Positions 26,186 to 37,486 of a DNA stretch of 64,000 nucleotides are shown one piece after another (position 1 is the stretch's first letter; every line of letters begins with the position of its first letter). The DNA comes from Alisma plantago-aquatica (lineage: Eukaryota > Streptophyta > Magnoliopsida > Alismatales > Alismataceae). The stretch covers positions 64,229,001 to 64,293,000 of the forward strand of contig OY856411.1 in the NCBI GenBank assembly GCA_963693085.1. Direction: 5' to 3'. Below the pieces are notes generated by a model, which saw only the letters and a program-made list of their open reading frames with translations, had not been told where the DNA came from and searched no databases. Made by a program: the position numbers and the translations under genes.

Positions 26186-26700
26186 AACTAGTATAGAAAC
26201 TATCTCCGGCGTTAGTTAAAATAACCCTTTAACGTTGGTTAAAAACCGACACCTAAGTGGGCGACACTACAACCACAGGTGTAAGACGTTAGTTCTTTGG
26301 GGACGACAAAAATGATGTTAGAGTCTAGCATCGATTGTGTGGATAAAATAAATCGACATAGATAGGTGTCTTAGGGGTAAGTTGCATGCCTAAAGTCGAC
26401 ATTGAAAGAGCCATACAGGTCACATTTGTAACTGGTAAAGGATCCTACATCGTTGGTTCAGTATAAACTAACACCTATCATGATGTATAGTGTCATATGT
26501 AGCCAAAATACTTGATTATTTTGATGTACAATGACAATTATATCTAATAAACTAAAGTGTATGACATGCTACCCAGTGAGGCCACGTTGTCCAACATGAA
26601 CATTTTGATTTTTTCCTTTAATGTCAGTTAAATTTACTAAAACCGATGACTTAGGCCTATAGTGTCATTTTTTTGATACAACCAATGACTAAGTTTTTTT
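26186..26700 (-). repeat. 3' terminus and subterminal repeats of the right CACTA element
   Basis: It starts with the degenerate CACTAGTATAGA end. It contains CGACACCTAAGTGGGCGACACTACA and repeated short forms of CGACATT, GTTGGTT and CGATGACTTAG in both orientations. An internal CACTACAACCACAGG at 26265 imitates a second terminus. Confidence 0.6.
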
Positions 26701-27499
26701 TTATATAGCAGGCTTGCATCCTACTACCCAACTGGTTAGTAGGATATAGAACATGTAGTTCAATTCTGGTTGTAGGTTAACAACATCCTATGAGTTCAAC
26801 TTAACAACATACCACCAAAGCTACAAGAACAAACATCATAAGCACGTAATTTTATTCATTCTCCAATTCTATTTCACCACATTTGCAATCATAATTCATT
26901 CATCTTCACATTCATTCATGCACATATTACTTCATTTACATATATATCAATTTTATTCTCATGACATGCACAAATATTTATTCATTCATCTTCACATTCA
27001 CACACATGTATATATATCATCATTCACATATGCATGCATCAAATTTAGAGTTTCAAGAAGTCATAAGCAGCACATGTATAATAGAACTAATGACATCAAA
27101 CTTTAGAAAAATTATTATTCTTCATCCCAATCAAATTCAAAGTTCACTTCCCTTTCAAAGGCTTCTGCCCATTGTTCTCGTGTCTGATCTCATTGTTCTC
27201 TTGTATAAGGCATGTGTACGTCTACAAGTTTTTCTAGTCTATCGAAGTCTTTTGTTTTAAAGACCTACAAAGAGAATGACATATAAATTAATAAGTTTTA
27301 GATGTTCATATTATCTAATGATATTATATACTTATGATGATCAAGACTATATATATGTATTACATTATGTATTTGGTCAATGTCTACTACCACATATCTG
27401 ACAGCCATGCCCATATACATTATCACATAGAGTGCACATGCCTAGCCTCTATCTTGTACAGAACACTATAAATTTCAACATACAAAATGTTAATAAGTA

Positions 27500-28100
27500 A
27501 AATTAAGCACAGTTGGCATAAATATGCATTGGAGTTAGAGAACTACCTCACCATTCTCCCAAACTATCTCTTTCTTTTTGTGTCCACCTTTCCTCCAACT
27601 TTTTTTAATTATTTTATATCCCTATACGTTAATGTAATACATTGAATCGACATTAGTAAATAGTCATGTAATATATATATTATTGGATATAAATGTAAAA
27701 ATTTACTCATGTGAATAATGCCTTTTCCAAATCATGTCCCCCAACCTCTATTTTTCCACCCTTAGGATAGATAATAAATAGTTAGCATCATGGGGACAAC
27801 GAATAATAACACCAAATGGTTATTCCTGAGTGATAAGAAGGTAATATTACTCAAAATCCATAATGAAATAAAATTTTATATGTCAAAGTTATAAGAAAAC
27901 TAAGTAAACTTACCCAACATTATATGAATATAATATGATGCCCTTTTTCTTTTTACCAAAATATTTGAATATCGTAGAGCAGTATAGGGTAATAGATGCA
28001 AGGTCTTTAATTACATGACTAATCAATGATGGAACTGGAAATCCCACATGGGCCATCGAAAACTTTGTACAAACCCAATGTAAGTGGTTGCAAAACATAT
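27500..28100 (-). pseudogene. CACTA-borne Ulp1-like (C48) protease core, decayed
   Basis: The - strand translation gives an FSMAHVGFPVPSLISHV segment (28060-28010), then FKYFGKKKKG, then NNHLVLLF near 27830 where the catalytic-type His is kept, and WRKGGHKKK near 27590. These are the same landmarks, in the same order, as in the left element at 2245-2760. The Asp-containing YLDP of the left copy is YLS followed by a stop here. Non-functional. Confidence 0.55.
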
Positions 28101-28112
28101 ATCATGTATACA

Positions 28113-28759
28113 TTAATATATAAGAAAACATATCACCATACATAAAAGGTATATGGTTGTATAAAATCTGACCATATCCAAAGTTCTATCACAGATGTAT
28201 TCAACCAAGCATAAAAAAACAACTCGAAAACATCTTGTATAATTATCTGTATCATAATGTTGTCCTACAATGGCCTCTTTAATAGAAAACATCATACGAG
28301 AATATTTTTCATGTTCACCTATAAATAGTGACATACCCCTTCACTGAGGACCTATCGAGTCGAATAGGTCATGTTCAAGCCAACTAGGTAATTGAGGAGG
28401 TGGTGGAGGTGGACGAGGATGAGCTCTAATGGGTTTCTTAGGCGTTGTGTCCTGCATATCAATTTTTATGTATATACAGATACAAACATAATGTAAATTT
28501 ACCATACACCATGATCAACATAGATAACTCCCGCTTTGGGCCAGGAAACCATGCTGCCTTCTGCTTCACCTGTCGCCTCAGTATCAGGGTGGTCATATGA
28601 TAGTAAATAATTCTTCCAAGCTTTGTAGACAAACCTCAAACACATGCGAACCTCATCAGGGGATAATGGAGAACCATGAAGCATGGCACCTACAAGGGGT
28701 GGGTAAGCCTCGCCCACAGCAATCATATATTCTTGTAATTTTAGACAGCTTGGCCTCAA
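28113..28759 (-). pseudogene. Upstream exons of the CACTA Ulp1-like gene
   Basis: 28499-28759 encodes ...GEAYPPLVGAMLHGSPLSP with a following WPKAGV, then a spliced Pro-rich segment (near 28440-28380) ending QLPSWLEHDLF. An open frame, 28113-28334, follows. Each piece has a counterpart in the left element (1595-2165), including the intron position before the DTxPxKP segment. Confidence 0.55.
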
Positions 28760-28939
28760 CCCCTACAATTTTGCATAGAGTATTACATATACCTAAACAT
28801 ATCATATTGAAAAGACTACTATGTCATAAAAATACTTATAGTAGACTTGCTAGGTGTTGGGTCCACAAGATTACTCACAAAAACCTTTGTCGTAGATGGT
28901 TCCAACTCATATGAAGAGATGGGTAGCACAAGCAGTACT

Positions 28940-30410
28940 ATCTTAGTAGCTGACTGAGAAACCACCCACTGGCTGATGGCTTCCTTAATTTCCTTTGCAA
29001 TTAACTATTTTACCTTCTCTTTTAAGAATCCCCCTTTCTGGAGAGATTTGTGCTCAGATGGCCCAAAGAACTCTCTTATACCCCCACACCAATGCATGCA
29101 CCCCTAACACGTCTAGGATGCCCTGGGTTACCTAGAGCAAATGTCAATTCATTCCTTGTATCTTCAAGGATGAACTTGCCTTGTTTCTTTGCTTGTGGAG
29201 CTCCTGCTAATCATCATCAATAGTAATTGGTAAGTAAAACATAACAATCATCGATACTAATTTATCTAAGAGTTGAATTTTATCATTTTTGAAGCCTCCT
29301 CTTCAGTTGCGGGGTTGGTTATTTCTCCAAATTTGGATTGCCTCCCAGCTATCCATATATCATGGCAAAGTAGAGGTTCAATAGTGTTAGTAGAGGACTC
29401 AATAGTCCAAGGAGTAGGTTGCTGAGAAGAAGACGCATGTAGTAGATTTTGGCAAATTTGCATAGCCACCTTGACCTATCGTGTGGTTGTGCACAATGTT
29501 TGCACGCCTTTCTCTTTGAGAATTTCTTGCATCCTGGTTAGTGATAATCATCAATAGCAATTGGTAAGTAAATCATAACAATCAAGGTCAAGGTAAATTG
29601 TATTAAAATTGGGGAGTGATGCTTAATGCCTTGAATTAGTCAATGTTTTTCATAGCCACAAACAACTCCAAATAACTCCATTGCTCAGTGACTGACTTCT
29701 TCCTCTTATTAGATTCCCATATATATTGTCTTGTCAGGGTTGTCCTATAATTCCTCAGTACCCTCCCACAGTGTTGCATCACCTTTTCGCGGTGCATTTT
29801 TTCATCCAGGTCATATATTCTGTTCAAAAGTTCATATACTTAATGGAATATTCTTAAAAATAGAATTGTAAATAGTTTTAAAAATAAAATTGCAAATGAT
29901 AATATCTCACACATAGTTCTTTCCATATGAAGTCTTTCTTGCTTTTATCAATTTTGTGCCAATATTCTTCTGCTATACTATAATGACTATGATTAAGAAC
30001 CCCTAGATATGAAACAAATGAGTTCTGGTGCTTTCCAATAGGATTTCCTACATGACAAAACACATTGGCCAATTTTGGACTATTACCCCTTTGTTGTATC
30101 AACTTGTTCATCATGGTTATACCCCTTATTTTTTATTTTTTTATACTTCTCATCAAGCTAAATAAGATCCTTAGGAATTACATCCTCAACCTAAAATTTA
30201 CAAAAAAAACACATATAGGTCATAAACAAATATAACTAATAAATGTGATAAAACTATACAACAAGATAGACATGTTGTAAAATGCACAACTTACACCGGT
30301 ATCAAGGTGCACATCATGATGCTTCTCCTCACAGTAATCATCATCACAGTCATCACATTCATGGCCAGACACCATATGCAAATATGTCATATAAAAATAG
30401 TCAAACAATG
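28940..30410 (-). pseudogene. CACTA Transposase_24-like domain, decayed
   Basis: In - strand order: an acidic stretch with ECDDCDDDYCEEKHHD (about 30360), MMNKLIQQRGN with EYWHKIDKSKKDFIWKEL (30114-29920), CGRVLRNYRTTLTRQYIWES (about 29790-29710), GEITNPATEEEASKMIKF (about 29330-29270) and FTLGNPGHP-type residues (about 29110). The central motif is characteristic of the plant Ptta/En/Spm transposase family. Introns and stops separate the pieces. Confidence 0.7.
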
Positions 30411-30599
30411 AAATATAAGGTTGTAGAATGAACTTCTAACATTTAAAAGATAAAATCATGCCTACAATATTGAGATCTTTCATCAATTAACATTCCCTCA
30501 GCATGATCTCCACACACATATAAGTCAGTGTTAGTAAAAAATTATGGTGTTGGTAAGTCAACTGAGAAAGGACTGAAATCATCATACTTGTCATAGTAC

Positions 30600-31225
30600 T
30601 CTTCTTCATCTATAGGATCTTCAATGAACTGTATTTTAACATGAAGAACAACCGACCATTTTTATTTGCAGGATCATTAATATAAATTACTTACTTTTCC
30701 TATGATGCCATTATGAATGGGTCACCCTTCTCATCAATCTTTTGAAAATTCACTAATGTGAAATCCAATTCATCCACTACAACTGCTTTGGTGTTATCAA
30801 ACCAATTACAGTTAAAGACTAAAATTCTAAAATCTACGTAGTCAAACTCCCATATGTCTTAAATGACATTGTAATATGACATTTTAGCTTCATGTGGACT
30901 CTTATCATTCGCACTAGAAAAAACTAATGAAGAAACTTGAAGGGAGACCCCACTATTCTGGATGGCACTCTTATCATCTTGATGCTTTATGTAATATAAA
31001 AACACATTTATGTCAAACCCTTCAAAAGACAAAACATTCATTTTTTTAAAGGCAAGTCATTTGATATTTTCAACAATATTATTTGGTGTTTGAGACAGTT
31101 GACGTAAGACTCTATCTTTAAACCACCTAATAAATGTCTTGTTATGCTCTCTGGCAAGCCACATTGAATTAGCTCGAGGATATTATTTCTTAATGAAATT
31201 GGTATGTTTGGTGATATAAACACTC
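30600..31225 (-). pseudogene. CACTA DUF4216-like region
   Basis: The - strand frames give AIQNSGVSLQ, then SYYNVIEDIWEFDYVDF, then VFNCNWFDNTKAVVVDE with DFTLVNF. This is the sequence signature of DUF4216, found C-terminal to the transposase in plant CACTA elements. The frames are interrupted between 30859 and 31041. Confidence 0.7.
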
Positions 31226-31389
31226 ACTTGTTTGATCTTGTGTAAAATATACAAGTGAGCTTGTTCTGACAGCTCACGACTTATTACTTGCACTCGTGCT
31301 CCTAAAGTCCCTTTTCCAAAATAGTTCTCAATATATTTGTCATTTACAAGAGATTCATTACAACTTAGAAAGTCACTACAAAAGTCCAT

Positions 31390-32075
31390 AACCTCCCTCT
31401 TCACATAATCATCAATTCAGTCCGATAACGATTTTGAATATCACCTTTAAAAACACTCATGTGTTGTTCAAAAGGATACATCCAATGCAAGAATACTAGT
31501 CCCAACATTTTCACTTCTCTAGTCAAATGAACAAAAATATGTTCTACAATATCAAAGAATGAAAGATGAAAATTCATTTCAAGCTGGCATAGGGTAACAA
31601 CCACTTCTCTTTGTAACTTATTGAGATTCTCAAGATCAATAACTTTGTTGAATAGAGTGTTGAATAAGAAACAAAGTCTGATGATTGTAAACATTACATG
31701 CTTCAACAGTATAGATCAAATTGCCACGAGCAATATTTAAGGCAATAGAGTGCGAAAACCATCAGATTTAAAAGCTATCATCTTTATATCATTCATTGAT
31801 ACCATTCTATGGATGTTGGAAGAGTATCCCTCCCAGTGGTAACTTAACATTAAGCAAGCACTCATAAAAAGTTTTCTTCTCCTTTCTATACAATGTGTAA
31901 CAAGTAGGAGGTAAATATGTTTTTTGATCACTCCTAACTACTTTTGTTATATTTTTTCTTATTCTGATTTCACATAGGTCTATTCCGTATTTGATGCCAT
32001 ATTTACTTTTACCTAGTATATTCAATGGAGTACCAATGATGTTATCACATACATTTTTTTTGACATGCATGACAT
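31390..32075 (-). pseudogene. CACTA DUF4218-like region
   Basis: Frames at 31807-32070 and 31401-31706 give MHVKKNVCDNIIGTPLNI, YLPPTCYTLYRKEKK, VVTLCQLEMNFHLSFFDI and FLHWMYPFEQHM. These match the conserved blocks of DUF4218 in plant CACTA transposases. A stop-rich stretch lies between the two halves (31707-31806). Confidence 0.8.
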
Positions 32076-32389
32076 AAACAATGCCTAACTACTAAAGAAC
32101 TCCAATAAGGAAGATCCCATAATATTGACCTCTTTGTGAATAAAGATTTGTCACTTTGTATGGGAATAATACATTTGAATCTCTTATTTCATTGACAAAG
32201 TCTTTTACTCTTTCATAAACAAGCTCCCTTGGTATTGGTTTAGGGTCACTCTATTCCTCATTCGATATTCATTGAACACTTTGGGCAACCTATGATAAGG
32301 ATGGACTTTTGGAATAAACCTTTGATGACCAAGATATATATTTTTTGGCCATGTTTTAGTCATATTGAATCAATTTTCTCTTCACATAT

Positions 32390-33695
32390 AGGGCACACTT
32401 TGGATCCGTGTACACTATATCCAAAATTAATTCCCATATGCTGAAAAGTCATTAATAGTGAAAAATAACATACCATGCAAATGAAATGTTTCTCTACGTG
32501 AAGCATCATAGGTCATCACACCTTCACCTCAAAGTTTCTTTAAGTCATCAATTAGAGGTTAAAGGTAAACATCGATATCATTTCCAAGTTCTTTAGGGCC
32601 CGATATCAACAACGACAACATAGCATATTTATTTTTCATACACAACTAGGGAGGAAGATTGTATATAATAAGCATAATAAGCCAAGTGCTATGTTGGCTG
32701 CTCAATGTGTCGTATGGATTCATGCCACCGTTACAAAGCTAAAGTCTTAGATTCTTGACTTCTTCACCAAATTCAGGGTATAAAAACTCAATCTTCTTCC
32801 GCTGTGGGGAATCATATAGATGTCATATGATCCCATGATTATTTTTCATAACCTCTACATGCCACCCTAAATTCTCTGCATCCATGGATTGGAAAATAGG
32901 CATTGAAACCATGGTATAATAGGTAGATACCACATCACCTTGGCAGGAGAGCCAATTTTGGACTTCCCTGAAGTCATCAATTTATACCTTGATACCCCAC
33001 ATTTTGGACAACCTTTCAAATTGACATAGTCCTTCCAAAATAACACACAATCGCTCGGGCATGTGTGTATATTCTTATCCTTCAGCCCCATTTGGCATTA
33101 CATTTTCTTATTGTACGTTGAGATTGGAAGCTCATTTCCTTCAAGAAGATTTTCTTTCAACAAAGACAACAATAACATGAAGCTTTTTTCACCCCATCTA
33201 TTGTTAGTCTTCAAATTATACAATCTCAACACAACACTAAACTTTTGTAAACTTAGTACAACCAATGCATAATAGTCTCTCAACATCATGCATAATGTTC
33301 CTAAATAAGGAAGGTGGATCAGTATGCTCTACCCCACAACTATCTAGCATCACATCAGCCATGTCTATCGCATTCGGTGCGTTCACAAATACATCATCGT
33401 TGGCAATTTCTTCTTCAACACAAGTACTGCCATCAACATCTACTAATCTCAAGTTTGGAATCTCTCAATGCCAATACAATTCTGTATAGCCATGTACAAT
33501 CCCGTTGAACATGTCATGACTTTTGAATTTGACACCAGTATTGACTTTCAAGTTGTTACCGCAATGCCTACATGGACAATAGATACTATCTCTGGGTTGT
33601 TTCCTATGTTCCTCCACAAATCTTATAAAGTGATCAAGACCAGTAATAAACGTTGTGGTGTAGTGATTTTGAATGGACATCCATTATGCATCCAT
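32390..33695 (-). pseudogene. CACTA TNP2-type transposase (Transposase_21) with N-terminal associated domain
   Basis: The likely original start is the ATG at 33693-33695. It is followed after a few codons by a stop, then WMSIQN and an IYCPCRHCGNNLK zinc-type motif (33560-33530) of the transposase-associated domain. TNP2 proper begins about 33091 with NIHTCPSDCVLFWKDY, a CPKCGVSRYK motif and KVMWYLPIIPWFQCLFSNP. It continues with degraded SGWHVEV, NPYDTLSSQHSTW and ASRRETFHLHGMLFFTINDF blocks to about 32400. Multiple stops and frameshifts make it inactive. Confidence 0.85.
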
Positions 33696-33720
33696 TCTAT
33701 GATCAAAGAGAAAACAAGTA

Positions 33721-33850
33721 TTAGGGTTTAGGGTTTATAGATATATTAAGATTTATTATTTTAGATTTAGGGATAAGGGTTTATAGATTTGGGTTTAGGT
33801 TTAAAGATTAGGGCTTATGATTTACAAATTAAGGTTTAGGGTTTAGTAAT
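33721..33850. repeat. Degenerate telomere-like (TTTAGGG) cluster
   Basis: About 130 bp with TTAGGGTTTAGGGTTTA at the left, GGTTTAGGGTTTAG at the right, and mutated units between (GATTTAGGGATAAGGGTTTA, GGGTTTAGGTTTA). It lies directly upstream of the TNP2 start inside the right CACTA element. Confidence 0.75.
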
Positions 33851-35130
33851 GAATCTTTGTATCATCTATCCCATTCTTGAACACCTAATCTCACTAGTAA
33901 GTGTATGATATGTATTTGGTATTTCAAGAAAATTTCATTAGCATTTCCCCACAGTTCTCCAAGTACACCGATGTAGATGGACAAATGTCCACCAACATAT
34001 GTACTTAGAGAACAAATGGGGAAGTGTTGATAAAACATCTTGAAAACCACATATACATTACACACTTATATCCTAAACAAGATTAAGTGTCCAAGAATAG
34101 TCTGAAATCGGGGACTATCTAGCATTTAATCCTAATGGGTAAATCTCGAATGCACTTTTAGGCCAACAAAATACATGTACATTGTCATTCCTATACCTAT
34201 TATCCTAATTTCATCGTTCATACCCTAGATTTCATGTAACATCATTCAATTCAATTCATTCTTCCATTTTGATTAGTTAGTCAAGAGAGAAAGCAAACTA
34301 ATATTAATTAAAAGAACTAGATTAGGCACCTTGAAGTGAGATTCTTAACTAGATCTTTGAAAGTGTCCATCAACGAGGTCCTAAGTTTACAAACAATGTA
34401 TGAGTTGATTTACAATAGCAACATCTTGTAATATTAATCATACCCTAGTCCAGGAACCATAGTCTATAACATTGACTTCAACATCTCCAGTGTACATGCA
34501 TGTTCTCATCAAGATAATCATTACACATAAATTATTCATGACCTAGGGAGGGAGAGATGACCTAAGGTAAACTAGAAATTAAGGTTAAAAAACTAATGAA
34601 AGAAGAAAAATTGCACAAAGGTATATAAATCCTAATTAACACTAATTAATGAAAGAGCAATAAATAACTAATCATAAAAAAGTGATTCACTATCAACAAG
34701 GTAACTACAATAGTGGGCTATGTGGGGGATATGTAACCTTCAACCTTGTTTAAGGGTCATATTGATAAACGTACATCCAACAATTAAGCTATGAAAGAAA
34801 CTAACAAGGAGTATTGTAGATTATGAATCACATCTTATTAGTTGGCTATGGGTGACATAGTGGCAGAGGGGAGCTCTCTTACTTAGCAGTAGGGGAAGAA
34901 GGCGCCTAAACTCACTAGTAGAAGCTCTAGCGGTGGCTACATAGACCTAGGTGGCGGCGGCTAGCTCAAGCCCAAGCTCCTTAAGCGAGCAACAAATCCT
35001 CAAGTGAGCAACTCCTCAAGAGAGCACAATGAGAGAAACAACGACTGGAGGAAGAGCATAGGATGGAGGAAGAGCGATGGCGAGCAGTGGCTGTGACGGA
35101 TTGAGAAGCTGGAGTGGGGGGGGTTTCCGA
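33851..35130 (-). other. 5' leader of the right CACTA element, no gene seen
   Basis: About 1.3 kb with no recognisable coding region. A GC-richer stretch at 34850-35130 with repeated GAGGAAGAGC units probably corresponds to the transcribed leader or first exon. Confidence 0.4.
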
Positions 35131-35149
35131 AAACCTAGGTGTAAGTCAC

Positions 35150-36029
35150 GATGAAATAGAGACTAGGAGAAAGTCTATTTTGCAGGGGTGTTATTAAGCT
35201 ACCCATAGTCATTGGTTATTTAAAAAATGGACAACTAAGCACATAGTCGTCGGTTAATCTTACAACATTGACAACTAACAACTTACACAAACAAGAAAGA
35301 CCATGATTTAAGGCCATAATCATCGGTTCAAAGAGAGACCCCAATACATTTTGGAGATAGTCATCAATTTTGTCAAGGCCATAGTCGTCGGTTGGTGAAA
35401 AAAACTAAAATAGTTAAAAGAGAGTCGTTAGTTACGTTTGATATAACTAATGACTAACTACATACCTAAACAAAAAAATTGACCTCGGGTTAGGGGAATA
35501 GTCATCGATTTAGCAAGAAAAACCAATGATAGAGAAGCAATTTGGTGGAAAAATATTTTTATGGGAACATGGCATGAAAACACCTAATCATTGATTTCTT
35601 CAACAAAACTGACAACATATGTTGATCACTAATAAAAATTTGTGTTTCACTAATTGGACTTAGTTGTCGATTATTTAGTAGACCCAATAACTAATATGCA
35701 ATTTAGGGGGGGATAATTTCTTTTTACGTGGACATGGCACAAAAACATTTTCGTCAGTTATATACAAAATCGATGCCTTGATTGAAAACTTCAGAGGCAA
35801 ACTTTTTTCCCTGTAAAATTCTATTTTGTGGACAATTTTAGATGTCAGTTTCTATGAAAAGAAACGGACATTGAATTGAAAGTGGTACCCGTTTCTTTTC
35901 TAAATCAGTAGGACTTCACATATGGTGACGGTTGGCATGAAGAACCGACCTTGTTGTTAGATTAGTGTCATTTTTTCTAAGGAACCGAAGTTAGTAAAAG
36001 TGATATTAAATGTCAGATCTGTACTAGTG
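35150..36029 (-). repeat. 5' subterminal repeats and terminus of the right CACTA element
   Basis: Several copies of a short motif, AGTCGTCGGTT / CATCGGTT / CGTCAGTT, occur in both orientations (for example about 35246, 35323, 35385, 35503 and 35752). The end is CTGTACTAGTG, the reverse complement of CACTAGTACAG, at 36019-36029. This matches known CACTA 5' ends. Confidence 0.75.
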
Positions 36030-36090
36030 TTTATAGATCTATTTGATTCAGATTTAGGTTTTCATCAAACTTATTCAACCATGGTCTTGT

Positions 36091-36957
36091 TGTTGGGGAT
36101 GTTGTACCGATGTAGTCCCGCATGTGATGAAAACTTATTGCGAAAGAATCACCAACAATCATATAAACCTAAAGAAGAAACACCAGATTTAACGTGCAAA
36201 ACTCTCCCCAAGACAAGGAGAGAAAAACCACGGGATAATACTGGCCAACAAGAACTATTTAATCAAGATTACAAGTCACAATGTCTGGATTTAATTACCC
36301 CCTAAATCCAGATATCGCTCCCCATACGAGAACTAAAAATGAGGAAAAAGAGAATCACACCTAGTGTGTACAAAATATCCTTCTTTACTTCATCTCTTAA
36401 TAAGACCGTTGTCATTGTTGGGAACTGCTTGACGCCCTGTGACTGTTGACTGGGTCAGACTATGGCAACACTGTGTCTATAACCACCAATTGCTACTTTT
36501 CTTCAAGACAAAGTCGTTGGCCCTCTCTTATCAACCAAGAGAGCTTCTCTGTCAGTGCACCCAATGTGTCATTGACTGTCAACTGCTACTTTACTTCAAG
36601 GCAAAGTCGTTGACCCTCTCTTATTCAAACAAGAGAGCTCGTCCAGTTGTTCTTGTTCTCTGGAACCCTCTACCACAGAAGACACCAACAAGCAACTGGA
36701 GGATCACACCTCAATTGATGGATGATCTCAATGGCCTCCCCCAGGGCTTCTATTTATAGGCCTCTATGACATGGGGTTGCAAGTAGGAATCTGTGTCCAA
36801 GTCCTAGTCCAAATCATACTCCAACTCCATGTTGCACATAGCGAGCCATCTTCCTTCCCTTTTAGATTTGATTCCTATTAGGATTGTTAGCACAAGCCAA
36901 CTCCTACTCCAGACCAAATCCAATTAGGGATGGGCCAGAGTCCTATTTCTTTTCCCA
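36091..36957 (-). repeat. 3' LTR of a Ty1-copia (Tork-like) element
   Basis: An 867-bp LTR, TGGGAAAAG...CCCCAACA on the - strand. It is collinear and equal in length with 44473-45339. A TATAAATA box lies at 36751-36758 on the - strand. The polypurine tract AGAGGGGGAGAT is at 36961-36972. Open frames inside are not genes. Confidence 0.88.
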
Positions 36958-37486
36958 ATAATCTCCCCCTCTAGCCGATGAGGGAGATTTTATCTTCAGC
37001 CATCATCTGGAGTAGCATGTGGACCTCATCACACCTGTGATGGATCCACTCTCCTCGAACATGTCAGCATCCTATCATTTCCATCCATCTTCTTAAAGTC
37101 CAATCCTAACTTCACTTTGTTCCCAAGAAAATGAGAAGAAGTATCCTGGTAGTGTCACTTCTCTCTCCATGTCAACACCTAGAACTTTGTTGGCTCCCCC
37201 TGACTGGTAATTCGAGCCATCTTGGATGAAAGCCTTATTTATGAACTTTTGTAACAAGGTTTAGAAACCCTATGATAATGCTCCCATGTCCATGTAGATT
37301 CACATTAAAAGGATGATCCTTGCTGTTGTCATCTCTCTTCATCCTATAGACCCACTTGTACTTCAGTTCTTTCCAGCCCTTGGGAAGCACCACATGCTCA
37401 TATACCATTCTTCTATAAAGAAGACATCTCGTCATGCATCGCCTGATGTCACTATACTTTATCTCTATGAGTTTGTGCCTCATGAT
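36958..37486 (-). pseudogene. 3' internal part of the Tork-like element (start of reverse transcriptase, rest deleted)
   Basis: The - strand frame 37235-37486 contains LPKGWKELKYKWVYRMKRDD, the classic copia reverse-transcriptase entry motif. It is followed by unrecognised sequence to the polypurine tract, so most of RT and all of RNase H are missing. The upstream edge (37486) is where the Sirevirus LTR begins. The missing 5' half of this element lies at 44473-47886 in the opposite orientation. Confidence 0.75.

Larger units (their letters stand above)
26186..36029 (-). mobile_element. Complete, decayed CACTA (En/Spm) element
   Basis: A 9844-bp element. Its right (5') terminus reads CACTAGTACAGA on the - strand. 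Its left (3') terminus reads AACTAGTATAGA on the + strand, which is CACTA with its first base changed. TTT occurs on both sides (26183-26185 and 36030-36032), matching the 3-bp duplication of this superfamily. In - strand order it holds subterminal repeats, a leader, a transposase-associated domain, TNP2, DUF4218, DUF4216, a Transposase_24-like domain, an Ulp1-like segment and 3' subterminal repeats. All frames contain stops. Confidence 0.85.

Noticed and set aside
26265..26280. CACTACAACCACAGG as the left terminus of the right CACTA element
   Set aside because: Inverted similarity to the left element continues past it to 26186, where a CACTAGTA-like end and a TTT duplication matching 36030-36032 are found.
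36439..36759. 106-residue open frame in the Tork 3' LTR (and 44767-44991 in the other)
   Set aside because: Both fall inside LTRs and are antisense to each other's orientation; no domain.
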